Origin: Undibacter mobilis
Lineage (GTDB): Bacteria > Pseudomonadota > Alphaproteobacteria > Rhizobiales > Xanthobacteraceae
Direction: 5' to 3'
DNA length: 64,000 nt
Assembly (NCBI RefSeq): GCF_003367195.1
Contig: NZ_QRGO01000001.1
Location: forward strand, 1,908,501 to 1,972,500
Shown: piece after piece, positions 33,293 to 43,500 of the stretch
Layout of the letters: each line of letters starts with the position of its first letter
Position numbering within the stretch: the first letter of the stretch is position 1
Made by a program: the position numbers and the translations under genes
Notes under the pieces: generated by a model
Seen by the model: the letters and a program-made list of their open reading frames with translations, nothing else
Told to the model about the DNA's origin: nothing
The model's database searches: none

Positions 33293-34560
33293 CCGTGTTT
33301 CTGCTTATTGTGCTGGTCGTCGTGCTGCTTGCGCTGCGCCAGAACGTCGTTCTGATTTTGGCCGTGGTCGCTGCTGCCGTCCATACGTTCTTCGTCAGCC
33401 GGTCCGCGATTGAGTTCCTGATTCAGGACATCTGGTTCTCCGTCGATCGCGAAACGCTTCTTGCCATTCCGATGTTCATCCTTGCCGGCGCGGTGATGAC
33501 GCGAGGATCGATCGCACGCCGCATCATCGATCTGGTGATCGCGCTGACGCGGCCGGTACGTGGCGGCCTGGGGCTAGCCGGAATTCTCTCCTGCGGTGCG
33601 TTTGCCGCAATTTCCGGGTCGTCTGTCGTGACCATGCTGGCGGTTGGCGCGATCATGTATCCTGCGCTTCTCAGCGAAGGCTACGACAAAAAGGTCGCCC
33701 TCGGATCGATGACGGCGGGTGGTACGCTCGGTATCATCATCCCGCCTTCGATCCCGTTGCTGCTCTATGGCATGAGTACCGACACCTCGGTGGTCGATTT
33801 ATTTGTTGCGGGTGTCGGTCCGGGTCTGCTGCTGATCGTTGTAATGGCAGCCTACGTCCTCTGGAAAAGTCGGCACCTGTCGCCCAGACAACTGGATCTG
33901 GCTGAAGTTCGCGGCGCGCTAAGGCGCGGCGGCTGGGCCATCATGATGCCGGTCATCCTGTTGGGCGGCATTTACTCCGGCCGCTTCACGCCGACCGAGG
34001 CTGCTGCCGTGTCATTGCTATATGCTCTGATTGTCGAGCTGTTCATCCATCGTGAGATGAATGTGCGGGACTATGGAACGGTCGCTCTGGCAACCGTCAT
34101 CATGTCGGGAATCATCACGCCGATTTTTGCCTTCGCCTCCAGCCTCAATAACGTCATTGCCATTGAGGGATATCCGCAGGCGCTGACGGCCTTCGTCAAG
34201 CAGTACATTCACAGCGGATGGGGCATGATGCTGACGATCAACATTATCCTGTTGTTCGTCGGCTGCATCATGGAGTCGTTCTCAGCGATCGTCATCTTTG
34301 CCCCGCTTTTTCTGCCGCTTGTCACGGGGTATGGCTTCGATCCGGTGCATTTCGGTATCGTCATGATCGTCAATCTCGAGATCGGCTATCTGACGCCACC
34401 TGTCGGCCTGAATATTATCGTGGGCTCCGTTGCTTTCAAGGAACCATTCCGGCTCATGGTGAGCGCCGTTATTCCGTATATTGCGCTCATGATGGGGGCG
34501 TTGGCAGTCATTTCTGCAGTGCCGCAGATTTCTCTCTGGCTTGTCCGTGTCCTGCATTAG
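33289..34560 (+). CDS. TRAP transporter large permease (DctM family)
   Basis: Sodium-coupled channel subunit of 423 residues with about 12 membrane segments. IPMFILAGAVMTRGSIARRI, GSSVVTMLAVGAIMYPALL, GTLGIIIPPSIPLLLYGMST and GYLTPPVGLNIIVGSVAFKE are family hallmarks. It forms the TRAP transporter with the two genes before it. The amidase gene follows after 48 bases. Confidence 0.92.
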   Translation: MTVFLLIVLVVVLLALRQNVVLILAVVAAAVHTFFVSRSAIEFLIQDIWFSVDRETLLAIPMFILAGAVMTRGSIARRIIDLVIALTRPVRGGLGLAGILSCGAFAAISGSSVVTMLAVGAIMYPALLSEGYDKKVALGSMTAGGTLGIIIPPSIPLLLYGMSTDTSVVDLFVAGVGPGLLLIVVMAAYVLWKSRHLSPRQLDLAEVRGALRRGGWAIMMPVILLGGIYSGRFTPTEAAAVSLLYALIVELFIHREMNVRDYGTVALATVIMSGIITPIFAFASSLNNVIAIEGYPQALTAFVKQYIHSGWGMMLTINIILLFVGCIMESFSAIVIFAPLFLPLVTGYGFDPVHFGIVMIVNLEIGYLTPPVGLNIIVGSVAFKEPFRLMVSAVIPYIALMMGALAVISAVPQISLWLVRVLH

Positions 34561-34608
34561 GATCGCTGATGAGCGACATGACCATCGCGAATCGTCCGGA
34601 GTCCGGTA

Positions 34609-36108
34609 ATGGCTGCACAAGATAAAACCAAGCAAGAGTTTTCGGTGGTCGAGGCCAGCATTGATGACATTCATGCTGCGTATAAGGCAGGCCGTTTAAC
34701 GGCACGGGCCGTGGTCCAGGCTTATCTGGACCGCATTGAGGCCTATGACAGGAACGGGCCCAAGCTGAACTCCGTCATCTCCCTTAATCCGCAAGCGTTG
34801 GCGGAGGCCGACCGCCTCGACGCCTTGACAAAGCAAGGTCAGTTGAGTGGTCCGTTGCACGGCATTCCACTGCTGCTGAAAGATCAGATCGATGTCAAAG
34901 GTATGCCGACAACGATGGGATCGATTCTATTCAAGGACTTCCGGCCGGAGCGCGATGGTTTTGTCGTGCGCAAGCTCAAGAGCGCCGGCGCGATCATTCT
35001 CGGCAAGGTAACTCTGGGCGAGCTTGGTGGCGGCGATACTCACGGTTCTTTGTTCGGCTCAACCCGCAATGTCTACGATCCGGAGCGCACGGCCGGCGGT
35101 TCATCCGGTGGTTGTGGCGTGGCCGTATCGGCGAATTTCTGCACGGCAGCGCTGGGGCAGGAGGGTTTTTCCTCCATCCGCCGTCCGTCGATCTGGAACG
35201 GCATTGTCGGCATGCGGCCCTCGATCGGCCTCGTCAGCCGCTCGGGCGTATTCAATGGCTGGCCAACGCTTAACGGCTCGGTCGGTCCCATGGCCAAATC
35301 GGTCGCCGATCTGGCGCGGCTCATGGATTGCATTGTGGGCTTCGACCAGGACGACCCAAGTACTGCGCATGGCTATGGCCGCACGCCGGAGAGCTATCAT
35401 GCTTTGCTGAACAAGAACGGGCTCGCGGGCGCGCGCCTCGGCATTCTGCGCGAGGTGGTAGGCTATGACAGCGAGCCTGAATCGGCCGACTTCAAGAAGG
35501 TGGATGAGGTATTCAATCGCGCTGTCGTCGAGTTGCGGCAGGCCGGCGCCGAAATTATCGATCCAATCGTTATCCCGGATCTGAAAGCGCTGCTGGCGAA
35601 GCGGGCGCGAAGCGCCGAAGATGACGAAACGATGTATCAGCTCTACACGGCGGGAACCAACCCCCCGTTCAAGACGCGCGCCGATGTCGCGGCGTCACCG
35701 TTGTTCAAACAGGTCGTGCCGGGTTCGCAGAAGCGCTGGCTCGACGCGCCGTCGCCGGAGCGCCAGCTTGGCGATCATCGCGCGCGGTCGATGCTGATGA
35801 CGAACTTGTTGAAGGTCATGGCCGAGCACAGACTGGACGCCATCATCCACAAGGCGGTCGAGCATCAGCCGACCCTGATCAAGGATGGCGTCAACCCGCC
35901 GTTCGTGGATCAGAAAGGCGCGCCGCACATCAACACGTTTCTGATGTCGGTTCCTTCGATCGTGGTGCCAGCCGGCTATACGTCGGACGACTTGCCGGCC
36001 GGCATTACATTCCTCGGCCGGCCCTATTCGGACGACAAGATGATTCAGCTCGCCTTCGCCTACGAGCAGGCGACGAAGCATCGCCGCCCGCCCGCCACGA
36101 CACCCTGA
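34609..36108 (+). CDS. Amidase-signature family amidase
   Basis: Amidase of 499 residues with the Ser-cisSer-Lys triad: K91 in IPLLLKDQID, S165 in AGGSSGG and S189 in GQEGFSSIRRPS. The signature is slightly unusual, with GQEGFSS where GSDTGGS is common. It hydrolyses an amide to acid and ammonia. Next to NicX- and NicD-like genes it could do the maleamate-to-maleate step, for which NicF (a cysteine hydrolase) is normally used and is not seen here; alternatively it may release the island's starting compound from an amide. Both roles are inferred. Confidence 0.88.
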   Translation: MAAQDKTKQEFSVVEASIDDIHAAYKAGRLTARAVVQAYLDRIEAYDRNGPKLNSVISLNPQALAEADRLDALTKQGQLSGPLHGIPLLLKDQIDVKGMPTTMGSILFKDFRPERDGFVVRKLKSAGAIILGKVTLGELGGGDTHGSLFGSTRNVYDPERTAGGSSGGCGVAVSANFCTAALGQEGFSSIRRPSIWNGIVGMRPSIGLVSRSGVFNGWPTLNGSVGPMAKSVADLARLMDCIVGFDQDDPSTAHGYGRTPESYHALLNKNGLAGARLGILREVVGYDSEPESADFKKVDEVFNRAVVELRQAGAEIIDPIVIPDLKALLAKRARSAEDDETMYQLYTAGTNPPFKTRADVAASPLFKQVVPGSQKRWLDAPSPERQLGDHRARSMLMTNLLKVMAEHRLDAIIHKAVEHQPTLIKDGVNPPFVDQKGAPHINTFLMSVPSIVVPAGYTSDDLPAGITFLGRPYSDDKMIQLAFAYEQATKHRRPPATTP

Positions 36109-36125
36109 GACTGTGACGCCGGCTA

Positions 36126-37025
36126 TCACTGGCTTGGCGTCGCCCCCTTATCGGTCCACTCCGGCGGCATGCCGAGCTTGCCGGCGACAAAACCGGCCAC
36201 GCCGGGAGAACGTCCGAAATTTTCGCAGGCCTTATGCTTGGGCGCGAGGCCCACGCCCGAGCTTATTTTCTGCCAGGACGGCAGCTTGATGCCGACCCCC
36301 TTGAAGGGACTTTCGCCCTTGACCAGCAAGTAAGCAAAGTCGTCGCCGAACTCCGCGGCCAGGTCGTATGCATCGCTCGCCTTCGAGACCTTTGGAGAAC
36401 TGAAGAACACGGTTGCGCCCCGGCCCCACAGCATGGCCGCCTGCTGCTGCCCGGCCGGATCGACCGCTTCGGCTTCGATCGAGAGATTACCCAGGCCGAT
36501 CGGGACCCGCGGTATCGGAATGGGAACATTGGTGCCCATATCCACGAATTTGGTGCCGATCGAAGTCGCCGCGGAAACGCCGGCCGCGAGTTCATCGGTT
36601 GGTGTCGCCTGGGTAATCGACGCCCGCACCGACAGGTCCGCCGACCCGTCCGCTCGCACAACCTGAAAGCGATCACTGAGGCTGATGCACAAGGCTCGAT
36701 CCACGGCGTTGGCGACAAGTGCGCGCTGCGCATTGGACAGTTTCGGCGCCGCCGATGCCGGGAAGAATGTCGGCGATATGTTGACCGTTTTCGCCGCCAT
36801 CACTTTCTCCTTCCGCACAAGAAGACGAGACTTCGTGACCTTGCCGTCCGATTGTGTGAGGCCGTCGTATGATGACAGGCCGCCGCCGCTGACAATGGGC
36901 GACGCCGCGCAGCCTGACAGGAGGATGGCCATTGTTACCACAGCCAGCACCTCGCGATGCTTTGCCGAACGATGGCGCTGCGGCCAGGACGCCGTGGCCT
37001 GGTTAGATCCGGCAATGAAGCGCAT
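36126..37025 (-). CDS. DUF3313-like lipoprotein
   Basis: Predicted outer-membrane or periplasmic lipoprotein of 299 residues. A hydrophobic stretch (VLAVVTMAILLSGC) ends in the lipobox LSGC near residue 40, followed by AASPIVSGGGLSSYDGL, as in DUF3313 proteins. The N terminus before the signal is long, so the true start may be further in. The function of the family is unknown. It converges with the amidase gene across 17 bases and is followed upstream by a 201-base gap (37026-37226) in which I see no clear signal. Confidence 0.75.
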   Translation of the reverse strand: MRFIAGSNQATASWPQRHRSAKHREVLAVVTMAILLSGCAASPIVSGGGLSSYDGLTQSDGKVTKSRLLVRKEKVMAAKTVNISPTFFPASAAPKLSNAQRALVANAVDRALCISLSDRFQVVRADGSADLSVRASITQATPTDELAAGVSAATSIGTKFVDMGTNVPIPIPRVPIGLGNLSIEAEAVDPAGQQQAAMLWGRGATVFFSSPKVSKASDAYDLAAEFGDDFAYLLVKGESPFKGVGIKLPSWQKISSGVGLAPKHKACENFGRSPGVAGFVAGKLGMPPEWTDKGATPSQ

Positions 37026-37226
37026 CCATATCCCCTGAATGTTAAAGCTGGGCTTTGATAGCGGGGGTACATGGCGCTGAACCGACCGGGATACGTCCGA
37101 ACGTTTCCGGAGACGCTGATTTTATGTCGAAAGATGTCTGGTTGGCCTGTGGAGAGGCTTCGTTACAAAATTGAGTGCGCATCGGCTGGCGAAGCCGCCG
37201 GGCCATAGAAGTATCGCGTGGATTTG

Positions 37227-38471
37227 CTAAGCAGATTCGGGGCCTGGTGCGACCGGTAGCCTGACGATTTGAACCAGGCCGCGCAGCGCGCCGTTCTCGA
37301 TGATAAGGCTGCCGCCGGAGCGCTGAACGATCTCATGAGCGATCGTCAGTCCAAGCCCGGCGCCATCGATTTCCTTCGTGCGTGCGGGGTGAACACGGAA
37401 GAACGGTTCGAATACCCGACCGAGCAACTCCGGTGGAATGCCGGGGCCATCATCGTCGATCGTGACCGTCGCGTCCGTAGGCGTAACCTTGATGGCGATG
37501 CGGGCCCGCTTGCCGTGCGTGGCTGCATTGATGATCAGATTGCGAAACGCACGGTTGAGGCCGACGCGATCGGCGCGAACGACCGCGGCGGCGTTGCAAG
37601 TCAATGTAACGTCGTATGACATGGCGCTCAGATCGCTCGCAAGCTCGGCAATAAGCCTGTCGAGCTCCACATACTCCGGTTTCGATCTTCCGGACTCTTC
37701 CCGCACAAGCTGAATGGCGCTGTCTGCGATTCTTGCCAGTTCGTCGATATCATTCAGCCACATTGCGCGGTCGTCTGTGTTCTCGACGAATTCGGCGCGG
37801 AGACGCATGCGGGTAATGGGTGTCCGCAGGTCGTGTCCGGCGGCCGCGACGAGACGCATTCGGCTTTCCATCGCCGTTTTGAGGCGTGAGCTCAGAGAAT
37901 TGAGGGCCCTTGCGGCGACGCGAACCTCGGCGGGGCCCGACACCGGGAGTTCCGGTAGCAAGGCGTCAGGTCCGACCGACTCGATCGCCTTCTCAAGAAG
38001 AACGAGAGGTTTAACCATCCGGTTGGCGACGAATATCGCGACTGCTGTTGCGCCGAATGTGAAGATCGACAGCCACACCAGAAGCAGATTGAAGACGCCG
38101 CCTTGGGGCGGCAGGTCGGGAATCTGCATGATAATCCAGCCCTGATCGGCAGGGATGGAAAGGAGCGGCGCATCGCCTTCGCGTGAGACCACGACATTGC
38201 GCGGCGTGCCCCGTGCCTTCAATGCTTCGCGCAGTCGCGAGGTCAGATCATCGTCGATGGCACCTGTTGCGGGGACATTGGCAATCGGAACGAGGGCAGG
38301 GGCGACCTTGGCGACCTGACTCAGCAACTCGATCTGTTCGACCAGTGGCTTGACCGCTTGCTGCCCGTCCGGCGGATTGAATACATAGATAAGAACGGCC
38401 GTCAGAATGCAGGTGACCGAGACGATTGACGCAGCGATGAGTATCGCCAGCTTGACCCGCAACGTGTTCAC
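37227..38471 (-). CDS. Two-component sensor histidine kinase
   Basis: Membrane sensor kinase of 414 residues: membrane segment about 8-31, periplasmic domain about 32-125, membrane segment about 127-150, HAMP domain from about 150, H-box with H213 in AAAGHDLRTPITRMRLR, N-box RNLIINAATHG and G-box DDGPGIPPELL with FEPFFR. It starts with GTG overlapping the response-regulator stop (GTGA). Its partner is that regulator. The pair diverges from an RND efflux operon, which it probably controls. Confidence 0.92.
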   Translation of the reverse strand: MNTLRVKLAILIAASIVSVTCILTAVLIYVFNPPDGQQAVKPLVEQIELLSQVAKVAPALVPIANVPATGAIDDDLTSRLREALKARGTPRNVVVSREGDAPLLSIPADQGWIIMQIPDLPPQGGVFNLLLVWLSIFTFGATAVAIFVANRMVKPLVLLEKAIESVGPDALLPELPVSGPAEVRVAARALNSLSSRLKTAMESRMRLVAAAGHDLRTPITRMRLRAEFVENTDDRAMWLNDIDELARIADSAIQLVREESGRSKPEYVELDRLIAELASDLSAMSYDVTLTCNAAAVVRADRVGLNRAFRNLIINAATHGKRARIAIKVTPTDATVTIDDDGPGIPPELLGRVFEPFFRVHPARTKEIDGAGLGLTIAHEIVQRSGGSLIIENGALRGLVQIVRLPVAPGPESA

Positions 38472-39196
38472 GACGGAAAATCCTGGACCACGACCTTGAC
38501 CACCAGCTGATAGCCGCCATTACGCACCGTCTTGAACAGCCGGGCCGTCCCGGTTGCGTCCAGCTTGCGCCTCAGGCGGCTGATCAACACGTCGATGGAG
38601 CGATCGAACACATCACCGTCGCGGCCATGCGTCAGATCGATGAGCTGGTCGCGTGAAAGTACCCGACCCGGCCGGTCGAGAAATATTTGCAGCAGGTCGA
38701 ACTCGGCACCGGTCAGTTCGATCGCGTTACCCTCGGCGTTCAAAACGATGCGCGTTTGCGGATCTACGGTAAAGCCTTCGACCTGGTAGGTCCGTAAGTT
38801 TTGCGTCTTTTCCGACGTCTCGGAACGACGTCGGAGTACGGCCCGTATGCGCGCGACCAGTTCGCGGGGATTGAATGGCTTGCCGAGATAATCGTCGGCT
38901 CCCATCTCCAGGCCGATAATCCGGTCGACATCCTCCTTCAGGGCGGTGAGCAGAATGATCGGGATCGGATTCTTCTCGGACCTCAGGTCGCGGCATGTGT
39001 CCAGGCCGGAGCCGTCAGGAAGCATGACATCGAGGACCACAAGATCGATCTTGTGGCTCGCGATGCGTTCCCGAAGTTCACTGCAGCTTGAGGCGAGCAG
39101 GACGCGAAACGACTGGCTCTCAATGTAACGGCCGAGCAGCTTGCGGATTTCCGGATCGTCGTCTGCCACCAGAATTTGCGGCGTATAGGCACTCAT
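38468..39196 (-). CDS. OmpR-family response regulator
   Basis: Response regulator of 242 residues. The receiver has the acidic pair in LVADDDPEIRKLL, phosphorylated D56 in LVVLDVMLPDGSG, and the switch Thr/Lys region LLTALKEDVDRIIGLEMGADDYLGKP (split over residues 83-108). The C-terminal winged helix includes LTGAEFDLLQIFLDRPGRVL and VLISRLRRKLD. First gene of the two-gene system, divergent from the efflux operon. Confidence 0.93.
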   Translation of the reverse strand: MSAYTPQILVADDDPEIRKLLGRYIESQSFRVLLASSCSELRERIASHKIDLVVLDVMLPDGSGLDTCRDLRSEKNPIPIILLTALKEDVDRIIGLEMGADDYLGKPFNPRELVARIRAVLRRRSETSEKTQNLRTYQVEGFTVDPQTRIVLNAEGNAIELTGAEFDLLQIFLDRPGRVLSRDQLIDLTHGRDGDVFDRSIDVLISRLRRKLDATGTARLFKTVRNGGYQLVVKVVVQDFPS

Positions 39197-39274
39197 GGGG
39201 TTGGTTTTGGGCTCTCGGATTGACTTGAGTCTATAGCGTAATTTTTACCGCGGAACGTCATGATTAGAAGCTGT

Positions 39275-39299
39275 AAATCGCGACAAAATAAGGCGATTT
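39275..39299. promoter_or_regulatory. Inverted repeat in the two-component/RND divergent gap
   Basis: AAATCGC (39275-39281) and GCGATTT (39293-39299) form a perfect 7-base inverted repeat with an 11-base spacer, in the 238-base gap 39197-39434. It may be a binding site of the response regulator for both operons. A terminator role is unlikely because it lies between two divergent starts. Confidence 0.3.
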
Positions 39300-39434
39300 T
39301 TCCCGGAGCAATGTTGAGACACAAATTAGGCACCGTCGGACGGCTCTCAGAAATGAACTGTCCTACGCGAGCAAAGGGAGGCGTTTAGGCCGGTATCCGC
39401 GCGTCTTCGTGTGGATCAGTAACGAGGTATCTCA

Positions 39435-40556
39435 GTGTCGAACCAAAGCGTCGGAAGGCTGATGAAGTTGGCGGTCTCAAATCGCCCGCTTCGGTGGACG
39501 GCTTTCGTACCCGTTCTATTGCTACTGGTTCACACCGCCGAGGCCAAAGGCCCCTCTGCCGCAATGACTGTGGCAGTGACGTCAGTCGAACGCACACCGG
39601 TCTCACAAAACGTCGTTGCGACCGGAAACGTAGTGGCGTGGCGCGAGATACCCGTCAGCACCGAGGCGAGCGGTCTCGCCGTAACGCAGGTGGTGGCAGA
39701 CGAGGGCACTTTGGTCGTTGAAGGCCAGGTGCTCGCTCGTCTGAATGACGCGCGAATAAGGGCCGAACTAATCAAGCAGCAGGCCGTCATCTTGGAATTG
39801 GAGGCGAACCTCACAAGCGCAAAGTCGGATCTGAACCGGGCCAAGTCGGTTGCGACCGGCGTCATTACAGAACAGACGATCGAGCAACGTGACACGCTGG
39901 TCAAGACGACCGAAGCGCGGCTCGAGGCTGCGCGCGCTCAATTGTTCGACATTCAAGTGCGACAGCGGCAGGCCGTCATTCTCGCTCCGGCCGCAGGCAT
40001 GGTTTCCTCTCGCGCGGTGACGATCGGACAGGTCGTGCAAGTTGGCACTGAAATATTTCGTATCATTCAGGACGGGCGCATTGAGGTCGACGCCCGGGTG
40101 CTGGAATCCGATCTGCCAGCGGCTTCCGTCGGGCAGACGGTAAAAATCGTCGGTCCGACCGGCCGGACCGAACAAGGCGTTGTCCGTGTCGTATCGCCGA
40201 TTGTCGACCCTAAGACCCGCCTTGGTACAGTGCGCATCGCGCTGGACAGGGACACGCAGCTCAAGCCCGGCATGTTCGCGCGCGTCGAAGTTGCCGTTGA
40301 TACGAAGCTGGCGCTGACCGTTCCATTCAAAGCCTTGGTGTGGCGAGATGCCAAGGCGTATGTGTTTCGCGTAAGCGCCGACAGCATGGTGTCGCTGATC
40401 GAGGTGAAGGTTGGCCGTGGCACTGCAGCGCGGGTCGAAGTCCTGGACGGTTTGAGCCGTGGGGACCGTGTGGTCAGTCAGGGAGCGGGTCTTCTGAACA
40501 ACGGTGATGCCGTCTTTGTCGAAACCGTATCGTTCGGAAGCCGGACGGTTCGATGA
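39435..40556 (+). CDS. RND efflux periplasmic adaptor (membrane fusion protein)
   Basis: HlyD/AcrA-type adaptor of 373 residues with a signal or anchor near the N terminus (FVPVLLLLVHTAEAKG). Barrel-sandwich halves are VSTEASGLAVTQVVADEGT and QAVILAPAAGMVSSRAVTIG, with a coiled coil between (about 115-170). The GTG start has GAGG a few bases upstream; an ATG 27 bases later is an alternative. It overlaps the pump gene by 4 bases (ATGA). It links the inner-membrane pump to an outer-membrane channel, whose gene is not in the window. Confidence 0.9.
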   Translation: MSNQSVGRLMKLAVSNRPLRWTAFVPVLLLLVHTAEAKGPSAAMTVAVTSVERTPVSQNVVATGNVVAWREIPVSTEASGLAVTQVVADEGTLVVEGQVLARLNDARIRAELIKQQAVILELEANLTSAKSDLNRAKSVATGVITEQTIEQRDTLVKTTEARLEAARAQLFDIQVRQRQAVILAPAAGMVSSRAVTIGQVVQVGTEIFRIIQDGRIEVDARVLESDLPAASVGQTVKIVGPTGRTEQGVVRVVSPIVDPKTRLGTVRIALDRDTQLKPGMFARVEVAVDTKLALTVPFKALVWRDAKAYVFRVSADSMVSLIEVKVGRGTAARVEVLDGLSRGDRVVSQGAGLLNNGDAVFVETVSFGSRTVR

Positions 40557-43500
40557 ACCGAATTTCTTCCTGGGCGATCCGCAATCCGGTCGCAATTTCC
40601 ATTCTGTTTCTGCTTCTGGCTTTGTCCGGTCTGGTCGCATTCACAAAGCTGCGACTCAACAGCATGCCGGACATTGCTATCCCGACCGTGACGGTCAGTG
40701 TCGCATGGACCGGTGCTGCGCCGACGGAAGTCGAAACGCAAATCGCGCGCCCCGTCGAAGACAGCGTTGCCGGCCTGGGCGGCGTTGACCGCGTTCGGTC
40801 CACCGTAAATGAAGGCGTATCGTTGAGCACCGTTGAATTCGCTATCGGTACGGATATCGACCGGGCCACCAACGATGTCCGCAATGCGGTCATGTCCATT
40901 CGGTCCAAGCTGCCACAGGACGCGCTCGACCCTGTTATTCAACGCGTCGAATCGTCAGGACAGCCCATCCTCACATTCGTGGTCGACGCTTCGTCGATGG
41001 CCGCAGATGATCTGAGCTGGTTTGTCGACAACGACATCGCCCGGGCGGTGCTCGAAGTGCCTGGGGCATCCCGGATATCCAGGTCGGGCGGCGTCGATGC
41101 CGAGATCAAAGTCAAGCTCGACCCCGATAGGCTGATGAGCCTCGGGCTGACTGCTGCGGAGGTCTCTGACCAGATCAAGGCGCGGATCGTCAATCTGACC
41201 GGTGGCCGGGCAACCCTGGGATCTGCTGAGCAAACTGTCCGCGCCGTTGGCAGCGCGCCTAACCTCGATCATCTGAGCGACACGCGCCTGGCCTTCAGTG
41301 ACGGCCGCAGTGTGAGACTGGCCGAACTGGGTGTGGTCGAGCGGTCCTGGGCCGAGCCAAGACAACGGGCCCGGTACAATGAACGCGAAGTTGTCGGGTT
41401 CAGCGTCTTCCGGGCCGTTGAGTCCGGCGAATTCGCGGTGACGCGCGACGTGCGCAAACGGATCGTTGAGTTCGCAGCGGCGCATCCCGGCATCAGAATT
41501 GTCGAAGTGACCTCGTCGACCAACGCGGTCGTCGAGGGCTATTACGCGGCCATTGAAGCGCTCTTGCTTGGCGGCCTCCTGGCTATCGGCGTCGTCTGGA
41601 TGTTTCTGCGCGACATTCGTGCGACGCTGATTTCAAGCTTGGCGCTGCCGCTGTCGCTGATCCCGACATTCGGCATCATGTATCTGTTCAATCAGTCGCT
41701 GAACAACATCTCGCAGCTCGGCATTGCGCTGGTCGTGGGTGTCCTTGTCGATGACGCGATTGTCGAGATCGAAAATATCGTGCGACATGTGCGTCAGTCC
41801 GGAAAGAGCGTATACGAGGCCGCCATCGATGCCGCCGACGAGATCGGGCTGGCCGTTGTCGCCACGACGTTTTCGATTATTGCAGTCTTCTTGCCGGTGG
41901 CATTGATGCCCGGGATCCCCGGCCAGTTCTTCAAGGCTTTTTCCATCGCCGTTTGCTGTGCCGTTTTCTTTTCGCTCGTGGTTGCGCGTTTATTGACGCC
42001 GTTGATGGCAGCCTACCTGCTCAAGCCTAGCGATCGGGAGCGCCGCGAGGCGACCTGGTTGCGGTACTATACCGTCGTGCTCGGTTGGACGTTACGCCAC
42101 CGCTGGATCACCATCGTATCTGGCGTTGTCTTCTTTTTTGCCTCGCTTTCGCTTGCGACCTTGCTCCCAACTGATTTCATGCCGACGTCTGACCGCGGTC
42201 GCACACTTCTCAATGTGGAATTGGCGCCTGGTTCGACGTTGCAGGAGACCGATTCGGCCGTGCGGCGGGTTGTGTCCGTTTTAAGGGCCCGTCCGGAAGT
42301 TCAGTCGGTCTATGCCGCTATTGGCACCCCTGTGTCGATCCTATCGGGCCCTGGCGACGTATCCATGTCGGCCGGGGAGGTGCGTAAGGCGAGTATCACA
42401 GTCAACCTCGTGCCACGCAGCCAAAGGAGCTTGTCGCAACAGGCATTTGAGGCGGCCGTGGCGCCGGAACTGTCGAGAACGCGCGGTGCTCGCATCAGTC
42501 TCGGCGACGATGGTTCGTCCGGTGCTAAGATCGAGATTTCGCTGCTCAGTGACGATCCGGTGGAGCTTTCTAACGCCGCGCGTCGCCTGGTGCAGGATAT
42601 GCGCACCGTGTCAGGATTCAATCGGGCGCGAGCAACCAGCGACCTGGCCGGACCGGAAATCCGAATCGTCCCCAAACCCGACAAAGCCGCCATACTCGGC
42701 GTTTCAACGGCAAGCCTGGCGCGCACGGTCAACATCGCCACCGCTGGAGACGTCGACCATAACCTGGCCAAATTCAGTCTCGGCGTTCGCCAAGTTCCCA
42801 TCCGAGTCCTGTTGAACGACGAGGCACGTAACGATCTGTCGCGGCTGTCCCTTCTGCAGGTGCCGGGTTTCGAGCAGCCGCATTCTCTGGCCTCGGTTGC
42901 CGACATTGTCTTCGGGTCGGGACCGATTCAGATCGACCGCATCGACCGGACCCGCAGCCAGACCGTCGAAGCCGAACTGGCCGGCCTTACTGTAGGAGAG
43001 GCCGAGGCACTGGTCGCCGAACTGCCGGCGATGAAGCAACTGCCGGCGTCGGTCATGCGCAAGTCCGGTGGTGACTCCGAGCGGATGGAAGAATTGTTCG
43101 CCGGTTTCACACTCGCCATTGGCTCGGGGATCGTTCTGCTCTTTGTTGTCCTGGCTCTGCTTTTCAACGGCTTCGTTCAGCCCGTTACGATTTTGACGGC
43201 GCTGCCGTTGTCGTTGGGCGGCGCGGTTTGCTTCCTGTTGGTCACTGGCACGGCGCTTTCGCTGCCGGTTCTGATCGGTATTTTGATGTTGATGGGCATC
43301 GCGGCCAAGAATTCCATTCTCCTGGTGGAATACGCCATCGTTGCGCAACGCAATGGCGGGCTCGACCGGGCTACGGCGCTGTTTGACGCGGCGCGTAAAC
43401 GTGCCCGGCCGATCGTGATGACCACCGTCGCCATGGCGGCCGGCATGTTGCCGATCGCGCTGGGCATCGGCGCCGATGCCGAGCGGCGCGCGCCTATGGC

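Noticed and set aside
37140..37200. GGCTTCG and CGAAGCC arms in the gap before the lipoprotein gene
   Set aside because: The loop of about 27 bases makes a hairpin unlikely and no other sign supports a site.
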